A stretch of DNA of 33,102 nt from Candidatus Gastranaerophilales bacterium (lineage in GTDB: Bacteria > Cyanobacteriota > Vampirovibrionia > Gastranaerophilales > Gastranaerophilaceae). This document shows, piece by piece, positions 16,878-23,971 of this stretch; within the stretch, counting starts at the first letter, position 1, and each line of letters starts with the position of its first letter. The notes under the pieces are model-generated. The model was not told where the DNA came from, did no database searches, and saw nothing but the letters and a program-made list of their open reading frames with translations. The stretch covers positions 1 to 33,102 of the forward strand of contig CALUYC010000020.1 in the NCBI GenBank assembly GCA_944324895.1, read 5' to 3'. A program made the translations under genes and the position numbers.

Positions 16878-17204
16878 CTAGTCTCTTATTATAGATTTTA
16901 CAACTTTATATATAATATGCAATTTTTCAGTGTCGTTAAGATGTAATTTTATATCATTTACAAGCTCGTTTACAAGCTCTTTGTTTGGTCTTAAATAGTT
17001 CAAATAAAACAAATCGTCAGGTGTAATTTCAAGCACTTCAAGAATTTTATCTAAAGTCTGAGCTGTTAGAAAATTTGCACCGCATTCAATGCCGCTTGGT
17101 GTTCGCTGAGAAATATTCAGTTTCTCAGCAAGTTCCTCCTGAGTGTAGTTTCTCAGAATTCGATATTGTTTTATTTTCTTTCCTAGTAGCCTTTTAATAT
17201 CCAT
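16878..17204 (-). CDS. XRE-family helix-turn-helix transcriptional regulator
   Basis: 108 residues. A Cro/C1-type HTH covers about residues 6-61: IKQYRILRNYTQEELAEKLN, then ISQRTPSGIECG as recognition helix region and ITPDDLFYL closing the domain. The C-terminal 45 residues are helical and charged and could dimerise. The gene's own promoter region holds an imperfect palindrome around a TATACT box (17213-17253), so autoregulation is likely but inferred. No toxin or phage partner gene is adjacent. Confidence 0.9.
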   Translation of the reverse strand: MDIKRLLGKKIKQYRILRNYTQEELAEKLNISQRTPSGIECGANFLTAQTLDKILEVLEITPDDLFYLNYLRPNKELVNELVNDIKLHLNDTEKLHIIYKVVKSIIRD

Positions 17205-17212
17205 AATAATAC

Positions 17213-17253
17213 CGTTAAAATAAGTATAGTTTCATTTTGACTTATTTTTAACG
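17213..17253. promoter_or_regulatory. Operator-like palindrome over the XRE regulator promoter
   Basis: CGTTAAAATAAGT at 17213-17225 and ACTTATTTTTAACG at 17240-17253 are reverse complements with a one-base difference in the A run. Between the arms, on the minus strand, lies TATACT with TTAAAA 17 nt upstream, a plausible promoter for the XRE gene starting at 17204. Binding of the regulator would block its own transcription. Confidence 0.5.
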
Positions 17254-17474
17254 AAATTTAATCAGTATTTTTAATATTTTTAGGTACAATATATCTAATT
17301 TAGTAAATATATATTAAGTATTGTAAAGCTGAAAAGAATTATTCTTTCTGTATTTTATAATTTTTAGCGGTTATGTTGCTTGTAATTAGCATTTTTTAAA
17401 AATAATTTTTTTTTATTAATTCATCAGAAACGTTTTTGAATTAGTAGAGAAATTAAAAAAGGAGAACAGGAATT
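17254..17474. other. Very AT-rich intergenic region upstream of the 144-residue gene
   Basis: This stretch lies between the operator-like palindrome and the next plus-strand gene and shows no ORF of note. It holds long A and T runs and a TATAAT at 17356-17361 without a clear -35. The only strong signal is the Shine-Dalgarno AAGGAG just before the gene at 17475. A promoter is expected here but cannot be placed. Confidence 0.4.
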
Positions 17475-17909
17475 ATGATGCCAATAAAAACATGTGCAGG
17501 AACAAGCATTAAAGTATTACAAGAAGGCAATTTGAACGAAAGATTTGGCTATACAAAAGACCAACTTAACAACCAAATGAAAACAGGCGTTAAAGGAGTA
17601 TTAACAACTGCTGCAATAGGTGGTGCTACATATGCCGCAACAAAATCATCAAAAGTAAACAGCTATGTTGGAAAAGTTCTGACACAAGTTGCAAACAGTG
17701 AAACATTCAAGAAATTAGCACCAAAAGCAAAAGAAGTATTAACAAAGCTAAATAAATTACCAGGCTCAACTAAAGCTATTGCATTAGCAGGCACAGCTCT
17801 TGCAGCCATTGCAGCTTACGGCATTAGCAAAGAAGGTGCATATAACGCAGGTGCAATCGACCAAAAATATTCTGACAAAGTTGACATTAGACGCAAAATT
17901 GAAGAATAA
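17475..17909 (+). CDS. Unrecognised small protein with two hydrophobic segments
   Basis: 144 residues. I recognise no family. After a polar start (MMPIKTCAGTSIKVL) come a small-residue hydrophobic helix near 40-52 (GVLTTAAIGGATYAATKSS), a lysine-rich amphipathic middle, and a second Ala-rich hydrophobic helix near 96-112 (AIALAGTALAAIAAYGISKE). The composition suits a membrane-associated or pore-type peptide, but no function can be assigned. The ATG pair at 17475/17478 has AAGGAG upstream plus a second AGGA closer in. It shares a terminator with the convergent 673-residue protein, which also looks lineage-specific. Confidence 0.75.
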   Translation: MMPIKTCAGTSIKVLQEGNLNERFGYTKDQLNNQMKTGVKGVLTTAAIGGATYAATKSSKVNSYVGKVLTQVANSETFKKLAPKAKEVLTKLNKLPGSTKAIALAGTALAAIAAYGISKEGAYNAGAIDQKYSDKVDIRRKIEE

Positions 17910-17927
17910 GAATTCTATATATAAAAA

Positions 17928-17955
17928 AGTGAGGGGTCTAACCCCTCGCTTTTTT
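17928..17955. terminator. Bidirectional terminator
   Basis: A 10-bp stem, AGTGAGGGGT at 17928-17937 with ACCCCTCGCT at 17941-17950 (one G-T pair), and a three-base loop. A T run follows on the plus strand and an A run precedes it, so it works for both the 17475 gene and the convergent 17958 gene. Confidence 0.9.
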
Positions 17956-17957
17956 AT

Positions 17958-19979
17958 TTATTTTGCATTTCCTAAGAAATACTGGTATGTTTCACGCTCA
18001 AAAGGTTTTAAATTGTTTAATATACTGTAATCCGGAATAGGTACATTTGGGTCGTTATATTTTGGGTGCAGTGTATTTTTATCTTTTAAATATTTTTTCT
18101 GGATAATAAAATCGTTGATTTTAGGCAACCCAAAACCCAAGAATCCTGTAACGATAGCCAAGGAAACAGTTTGGAAAATTGCATTTAGCCTGTTTGCGAA
18201 TTTTAAAAGAGGGTTTTTATCAACATTATTTAATAAATCTAAAAGTCCTTTTACATCTTCGCTCTTAGGAGCATTTTGTTTAATTGCACTTAGCAAGTCT
18301 TCAACTTTTAGGTCTTCATTTTCAATTATTTCGCCAAAGACTTTCTTTGCTGCAGCATACAAAGTTTCAGCGCCATCTTTTGCATTTTTTGCATCAATAT
18401 GTAAAAGTTTATATAAATTGCCGTTATTTTCCTGATTTTTTTCAAAGAATCTCATTAATTGATCCAAATTTGCAAAATTAGACATTTGTGCCGTAGTTTT
18501 AGCTTTACTTAAGACTTTTACGCCGCCTTCAGGGTTAAATATTTTAATAAATTTCCTGAACAATCCGTCCTCAGGACGCAAAATATCGCTTGTTAAAACA
18601 ATACCGCTTTTTTTAGAAGCGTTAAGACCCATAACAGAGCCCATACCTTCCATTGCAAACAGAATTGTTAAAATTGTTGTAATATCACGTCTTAATATAT
18701 TCGAGGTTTCATCCCATTGGATAGGACCGCCGTTTTTCTTTGAACTTTCAATATCTCTTTTTGTAGACTGAATTAGCCTTGGAACAAGAGTAAAACAAGT
18801 AATTAAAGTATAAAATATAGGTCTTGCAACATTAATCCAGTTACTTTCAAGAGATGCTGCCTTTTTAGAAAGCAAACCTTGTCCGCCTGGGGCAACTTTA
18901 TCGCCTATATTTGACATAAGCTTACTAATTCCGCCGCCGCTAAAGCTAACATCCTTTTGTTGTGCAACTTGTCCGTTTCTTAGTTCATTTGCTTTTTGTC
19001 TTACAGGATCAGTCTCAGGGTTTGTTTTGTTGACAGTATAAATTTTAGGTATAAACCACATTGCAGCCGCAGTAAATACACCCATTAAAATGTTTGTAGC
19101 AAACCTTGAACCCATTCTTCTTTTTGTAAAACTTTTTAAGTGGTCATCAAAATTAGATGATGATTTTCCAAAAGATTCAAACAAGTCGTCAGAGTATTTT
19201 ACCATTCTGTCAATCAAGTCATCAATTTTTATTTCAAAAGCACCTGTTTTTCTTGCATCTGAAATATATTTTTTATCGGTAATCAAAGCCATCAAGAAAT
19301 CAGGGTAACCGGTTGTGTTTGCTTTCTTGTCGCTTACAAAGCGCTTAACAATACCGGCCAAGATTTCTTCTTTAGAATCAGGCATGGAGACATTTCTAAT
19401 ATTCTTCCATAATCCTTTTTTATCTGCGCCTTCCATCCTGATAATTTCGCTAACGTAATCATCAAGGTTAATGCCTTTTTTAGCAAGATTTTCAAGATTT
19501 TCTATTCCGTCAAAGTTACCAAAAACTCTTTTTAATACATTTGTATAGAAACCTTGTTTAAATAATTCTTTGCTTTCTGTTGAAACACCTGAATTTTCTA
19601 AAATTTCAGCAAAATCTTTTATTGTTTGAACAGGAACACCATTAGATTTTCCACCCAATTTCATTGAAGAAAACAAAACAAGACCGGGTACAACAAACAT
19701 GCTTGGCCCTGTTAAAAATTCACGCAATCCGTTTTCTAAAACTGCTCCCCAGTTGTTTTTTCCCGTTAAATCTTTACCTACATCTTTTGCAGCCCAAGTT
19801 CTCGGGAAATTTGTACCCAACATATCCTGAACGGTAAAACTTGCAGCAAGTCCGCCCCTATCTACTGCTTCCCAAAATTTTATAAGACCGTCCGTAACAC
19901 CTCTGAAACTGGTTTCAGACTTGTTGTTGTTGCTCTTTGGGCCATTATGCGGCGCAATTTTAATTTCGTTAACCTTCAT
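17958..19979 (-). CDS. Large unrecognised membrane-associated protein with N-terminal SFRG motif
   Basis: 673 residues, no family I can name. The N-terminal 30 residues are polar and end in ETSFRGVTDG. An F-(K/R)-G motif at this position recalls lineage-specific proteins of Gastranaerophilales genomes; that is recollection, not a search. About five hydrophobic segments are visible: near 93-107 (SMFVVPGLVLFSSM), 295-318 (FATNILMGVFTAAAMWF), 390-408 (IFYTLITCFTLVPRLI), 435-453 (ITTILTILFAMEGMGSVMGL) and 628-648 (FQTVSLAIVTGFLGFGLP). Long charged regions lie between them. There is no signal peptide. The start is well supported by AGAGGT 4-5 nt upstream. Confidence 0.8.
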   Translation of the reverse strand: MKVNEIKIAPHNGPKSNNNKSETSFRGVTDGLIKFWEAVDRGGLAASFTVQDMLGTNFPRTWAAKDVGKDLTGKNNWGAVLENGLREFLTGPSMFVVPGLVLFSSMKLGGKSNGVPVQTIKDFAEILENSGVSTESKELFKQGFYTNVLKRVFGNFDGIENLENLAKKGINLDDYVSEIIRMEGADKKGLWKNIRNVSMPDSKEEILAGIVKRFVSDKKANTTGYPDFLMALITDKKYISDARKTGAFEIKIDDLIDRMVKYSDDLFESFGKSSSNFDDHLKSFTKRRMGSRFATNILMGVFTAAAMWFIPKIYTVNKTNPETDPVRQKANELRNGQVAQQKDVSFSGGGISKLMSNIGDKVAPGGQGLLSKKAASLESNWINVARPIFYTLITCFTLVPRLIQSTKRDIESSKKNGGPIQWDETSNILRRDITTILTILFAMEGMGSVMGLNASKKSGIVLTSDILRPEDGLFRKFIKIFNPEGGVKVLSKAKTTAQMSNFANLDQLMRFFEKNQENNGNLYKLLHIDAKNAKDGAETLYAAAKKVFGEIIENEDLKVEDLLSAIKQNAPKSEDVKGLLDLLNNVDKNPLLKFANRLNAIFQTVSLAIVTGFLGFGLPKINDFIIQKKYLKDKNTLHPKYNDPNVPIPDYSILNNLKPFERETYQYFLGNAK

Positions 19980-20221
19980 TTAACCTCTACTTGCCACACA
20001 TCATACTTTTGAAAAAAACAAATAAAAATAAAATTGCTAATTTTCTAGAATATATGTAGATATTTTTACAAAAGTATTAGTGATGGTCACTTTCTCCAAA
20101 ACCGGAGCGGGTGTAATTGTAACACTTACAATCAGAATATGCAAGAAATGTTAAAATATGTTAAAAATTAAAAATAACCGCCCAGCAGGGCAATTCACTT
20201 AAATTATTTAAAGAATATTTT
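19980..20221. other. Intergenic region with four short hairpins
   Basis: No ORF of usable length. It contains GTGA-TGG-TCAC (20080-20090), CTCC-loop-GGAG (20094-20107), ATTGTAA-CAC-TTACAAT (20116-20132) and GCCC-AGCA-GGGC (20180-20191). On the minus strand these lie in the upstream region of the 673-residue gene; on the plus strand they precede two tiny ORFs. A cis-regulatory or small RNA is possible. It matches no riboswitch class I recognise. Confidence 0.35.
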
Positions 20222-20269
20222 ATGAGTATAAACAAAACGATTTTGAGTTTAACAAAGGGAGAAAAATGA
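20222..20269 (+). CDS. Possible 15-residue leader peptide coupled to the next small ORF
   Basis: ATG at 20222 encodes MSINKTILSLTKGEK, then TGA at 20267-20269. Its stop overlaps the next ATG as ATGA, a typical coupling arrangement. Only a weak AAAGAA lies upstream. It could be chance. Confidence 0.25.
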   Translation: MSINKTILSLTKGEK

Positions 20270-20349
20270 GTATTTCCAAATTATGTGGAGCATATATTTT
20301 TTACTGCTATGTTTTATTTTTTATACTTACAAATTTAATATTAAGATAA
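20266..20349 (+). CDS. Possible 27-residue hydrophobic membrane peptide
   Basis: ATG at 20266 with a good GGGAG 4 nt upstream encodes a peptide starting MSISKLCGAY, then a hydrophobic stretch FYCYVLFFILTNLI, then a final Arg and TAA. One membrane helix with a charged C-terminus is the build of small regulatory membrane peptides and of type I toxins. The last 9 nt overlap the 3' end of convergent ribF. The ribosome site and composition favour expression, but short AT-rich ORFs readily look hydrophobic by chance. Confidence 0.4.
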   Translation: MSISKLCGAYIFYCYVLFFILTNLILR

Positions 20350-21252
20350 TCTTGCAAGCTTTCTTGCTGTTTGCACATCTTCTTCTATTTGCTTAACAAG
20401 TGCCTCTTGATTGGGGAATTTAATCTCATCTCTGATTTTCATAACAAAAAGAACTCTAATGATTTTGCCATATATTTGAGAGTCAAAATTTAAAATATGT
20501 GTTTCAACAATTTCTTCATCGCTGCCGTCAAATGTCGGCCTTTTACCCCAGTTTATGATAGCGGGATAGGTTTTATCCACAACGGCGTAACCAAAATACA
20601 CCCCATGTGGCAGATGCACAATATTATTGGGCCAAAAAATATTTGCCGTCGGGAAACCTAACTTCCTTGCAAGAGCTTCGCCCTTTACAACATTATTTTT
20701 TAAAGAAAAAGAATGTCCTAAAAGCAAATTAGCATTTCTTATATGTCCGTTTGTTATCATTTCGCGAATATTTGAACTACTGATAAGGCAAGTTTGGATT
20801 TTTTGCGGGGTAAGTTGAATATATTTATAATTAAAATGCGAAGAATATTTTTCCAAAAGTTTAGTGTCGCCTTGTCTGCCCCTGCCAAATTTATGGTTAA
20901 AACCTGTTACGATACAGCAAGGTTGAAAATTTTTCACAAGAACATCTTGAAGATAGCTAAGCGCCTCGTATTGCATATATTGTTCAAAATCAAGAACATA
21001 TGCAAAATCAACACCCAAAGCTTCGATTCTCTCAAGCCTTTCTTCATTTGACGAAATGTTGTGAATTTTTTCTTTATTAAAATAATTCGATGGGTTATTT
21101 TCAAAAGTAACGACCGCGGATTTTTTTTTGTTTTCTTTTGCAAAATCAACAGCACGAGAAATAAGCTTTTGATGAGCAACATGTACGCCATCAAAGTATC
21201 CTAAGGCAATGGCCAAATCAGGATTATGATTTATTGATTTAAAGATTTTCAT
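20341..21252 (-). CDS. ribF: Bifunctional riboflavin kinase/FAD synthetase RibF
   Basis: 303 residues, full length. It phosphorylates riboflavin to FMN and adenylylates FMN to FAD. The N-terminal adenylyltransferase domain (about 1-180) begins IALGYFDGVHVAHQKLI; the nucleotide-binding HxGH is HVAH here. Later motifs in this domain are VTGFNHKFGRGRQGD and ISSSNIREMI. The C-terminal flavokinase domain has RKLGFPTANI with the substrate-binding PTAN, then GVYFGYA, and VETHILNFD with the catalytic-type Glu. The start lies 14 nt inside the end of rel, with AGGA about 8 nt upstream, so translation is coupled to rel. Confidence 0.95.
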   Translation of the reverse strand: MKIFKSINHNPDLAIALGYFDGVHVAHQKLISRAVDFAKENKKKSAVVTFENNPSNYFNKEKIHNISSNEERLERIEALGVDFAYVLDFEQYMQYEALSYLQDVLVKNFQPCCIVTGFNHKFGRGRQGDTKLLEKYSSHFNYKYIQLTPQKIQTCLISSSNIREMITNGHIRNANLLLGHSFSLKNNVVKGEALARKLGFPTANIFWPNNIVHLPHGVYFGYAVVDKTYPAIINWGKRPTFDGSDEEIVETHILNFDSQIYGKIIRVLFVMKIRDEIKFPNQEALVKQIEEDVQTARKLARLS

Positions 21253-23479
21253 GTTTCTTTTCCTGATGATTATTCTTGTATTTGTGAGGGTGTTTCTTTG
21301 GTTTAGGGCCGAAATTTTGATCTTTTTGTTGTAATCTTCTTACTGAATAAACGTCAGGAATTGACTGGATATTGGCAATAACTTTTTTAAGCGTTTCTAT
21401 ATTATCAAGTTCAATTCCTAAATCTATTATGCCAAATTTTTTGTTTTTTGAATAGCTGTTTGCATAAGAAATATTTGTATCGGCTATTTTCAAAAGCACA
21501 TCTCTTAAAAGTCCTACTCTATCTTGTGTTTCAATCCTTATATGCGCAATATATGTGCCTTTTGAAACTTTATCAGCCCATTTAATATCCATCATGCGCT
21601 CTGGTTCAACATCGTATAAGCATTTACAATCCAGCCTGTGAACACTAACTCCCTTAGAGCGGGTTATTACACCAACAATAGGTTCACCCGGAATTGGAGT
21701 ACAACATTTCGCAAGGCTCCAAAGCATATCTTCAAGGCCGACAATGTCGTATTTTTTAGAATCTTTTTTGCGCTTTTGGTTATCTTGCTGTGTTTTTTCA
21801 GGTATATTTTTAATATCTTGTTGCACTACAACAGGCTTTTTCAGCTTGTTTGCAACCTTGTGCAAAGTTGTTTCGCCGTATCCGATGGCAGCAAATAAAT
21901 CATCCTGAGATTTATAGTTCATTTCTCTTGCTGCGCGCTCAATTTCACCCGTTTTTAAAAGCTCATCAAAAACAGGTTTTGTTATATATATCTCAAGATT
22001 GGCTCTGCCGATTTCAATATTTTCTTCTCTGTTATATTTTTTAAACCAAAGACGAATTTTTGAAACAGCACTTTTTGTAACAACAAAATTAAGCCAGTCA
22101 ATTTTTGGCATAAATTGCTTAGAGGTTAAAATTTCAACTATATCACCATTTTTAAGCTTTGTGTCAAGTTGAGCTATTCTGCCGTTAATAAGAGCACCGA
22201 CAGTTCTATGTCCAACTTCGGTGTGAATACGATAAGCAAAATCAACCGGAGTAGAATTTGCAGGTAAATCTATAACGTCACCCGCCGGCGTAAAAGCAAA
22301 TACCTGATCAGAAAACAAATCCAACTTTACGCTTTCGACAAAGTCTTTTGCATTTGAAGAATCCTTGTCGATTTCCATCATTTTGCGCATCCAAGAGAAC
22401 TGTAAATCATATTTGTTATCAGATTTAACCGAACCGGATTCTTTATATCTCCAGTGCGCAGCAACACCATATTCTGCAACTTCGTGCATTTCTTTTGTTC
22501 TTATTTGAATTTCAACGGGTTTGTTTTTCGAACCTATAACAGAAGTGTGCAAAGAGCGATACATATTACCCTTTGGCATTGCAATATAATCTTTAAACCT
22601 TCCCGGAATTGGTTTAAAGCGAGAGTGAATTATGCCCAAAACCTCATAACAAGTTTTTTCGTCATCTACTATAACTCTTATAGCGCTTACATCATACAAC
22701 TGATCAAAAGTAACGTTTAACCTCTCCATTTTTTTATAAATACTGTAATAGTGCTTAGCACGACCGTTTATTTTTGCTTTTATGTTGTTTTCTTTTAAAC
22801 TTGCTTTAATTTCATCAATAAGAGTCGAAATTGTAGCATCACGCTCAACTTTTGTTTGGGCGACAAGTTTTGCTATTTCATAATATTTTTCAGGATTTAT
22901 GTATCTTAAAGATAAATCCTCAAGTTCGGCTTTTATCTTCCCGATACCAAGACGATTTGCAAGCGGAGCAAAAATATCAAGTGTCTCTTGTGCAATTCTT
23001 TTTTGCTTATTTGCGGCCATATAACCCAATGTGCGCATATTATGCAATCTGTCAGCAAGTTTCAGAAAAATAATTCTGACATCTTGCGCCATTGCAATAA
23101 ACATTCGCCTAAAGTTTTCTGCCTGACGTTCCTCTTTGGATTTAAACTGATATTTGCCGAGTTTTGTTACACCCTGCACAAGCTTTAATACCTCCGCGCC
23201 GAAATTTTGTTCAATTTCTTCAGGCTGAGTGTCGGTATCTTCTAGAATATCATGCAAAAAAGCCGCAATAATACTGCCTTTGTCTGCTTTTAACTCAGTT
23301 AAAATTTTTGCAACTTCAACAGGATGAACAATATATGGTTCTTCAGAAATTCTATATTGACCCTCGTGTAATTTTCTTGCAAATTCAAAAGCGCGCTCAA
23401 TATCTGCAATCTCGTCATCTGAGCGATTTTGCTTTTTTAAAAGTTCTTTAAGTTCTTCAAAAATTACAAGCTAGGACAT
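21239..23479 (-). CDS. rel: Bifunctional (p)ppGpp synthetase/hydrolase Rel, with in-frame TAG at codon 3
   Basis: The frame encodes a complete Rel/SpoT enzyme of about 745 residues. The (p)ppGpp hydrolase HD domain has FARKLHEGQYR, PYIVHPVEVAKIL and FLHDILEDTD. The synthetase domain has GRFKDYIAMPKGNMYRSLHT. TGS has VFAFTPAGDVIDLPANSTP, a Cys/His region has KCCTPIPGEPIVG and VHRLDCKC, and an ACT domain closes it. No ATG, GTG or TTG exists upstream of the HD motif except an ATG at 23477-23479, read ATG-TCC-TAG. The TAG at 23471-23473 interrupts the frame at codon 3. A TTG at 23257 would drop the conserved YIVHP histidine and upstream helices, so I do not accept it. Candidates are a non-AUG start after the TAG (an ATT at 23462-23464), readthrough, mutation or a sequence error. 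A good promoter lies directly upstream. ribF overlaps the 3' end. Confidence 0.88.
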
Positions 23480-23490
23480 AATTTTTTTCT

Positions 23491-23519
23491 AATATATAAT
23501 TATAATAGGAATTTTACAA
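23491..23519 (-). promoter_or_regulatory. Sigma-70-like promoter for rel
   Basis: On the minus strand: TTGTAA (23519-23514), a 17-nt spacer, and TATATT (23496-23491). The predicted start is 4-5 nt before the ATG at 23479, giving almost no leader and no Shine-Dalgarno site. Confidence 0.55.
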
Positions 23520-23540
23520 CTTTGGACACTATTTTTCTAT

Positions 23541-23852
23541 ATGCTAAATGATGTAAATAAGAATATTAATTTAAATAACCTGCAAGAACTTATTAATCTC
23601 ATACAAAATACAAAACAAGAAATAAAGCTGCAGGTAAAAGTCAGCGCAAATTCAAAGAAAAATTCCATTGAATTTTTTGATGAGTACATTAAACTTAAAA
23701 TCGCAAAACCTGCGGTTGACGGCAAGGCCAATAAGGAAATTATAAAATATTTAAGTGATATTTTAAATTTACCTAAAAATAATATTCAAATTCTAAACGG
23801 AGAAAAATCATCTCTTAAAATGTTACTATTTATCCCAAAAACTTTACAATAG
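23541..23852 (+). CDS. DUF167/UPF0235 (YggU) family protein
   Basis: 103 residues. The family core begins around residue 32: KVSANSKKNSIEFFDEYIKL, then AKPAVDGKANKEIIKYLSDI and ILNGEKSSLKMLLFI. The DGKAN stretch and the G-x-x-S-x-x-K pattern are the hallmarks. The function of this small alpha/beta family is not established. About 30 polar residues precede the domain, so a later start is possible, but no better ATG is seen. Divergent from rel, 61 nt apart. Ends in two consecutive TAG codons. Confidence 0.88.
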   Translation: MLNDVNKNINLNNLQELINLIQNTKQEIKLQVKVSANSKKNSIEFFDEYIKLKIAKPAVDGKANKEIIKYLSDILNLPKNNIQILNGEKSSLKMLLFIPKTLQ

Positions 23853-23886
23853 TAGCAGATACACTTCTTTTTTAAAATTTTTATGT

Positions 23887-23892
23887 TATAAT
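23887..23892 (+). promoter_or_regulatory. Extended -10 element before the GAF-GGDEF-HD-GYP gene
   Basis: TGTTATAAT, a TGn extension joined to a perfect TATAAT, about 80 nt before the start codon. The -35 is weak, as expected for an extended -10 promoter. Confidence 0.4.
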
Positions 23893-23971
23893 TCTTAACA
23901 AAAAAGGCAATTATTAATCTGTATGTGATTTATTATAGTAACAAAGTGAAGAATTTTTGCGGAAGGTTGAC

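Noticed and set aside
20090-20135. CTCCAAAACCGG resembling a tRNA-Trp anticodon loop with a T-arm-like hairpin after it
   Set aside because: The flanking bases do not pair as an anticodon stem, the T-loop consensus is absent and no acceptor or D arm can be formed.
21239-23257. Rel starting at the TTG at 23257
   Set aside because: It would remove the conserved YIVHP histidine and the first helices of the hydrolase domain, which are encoded in frame just upstream.
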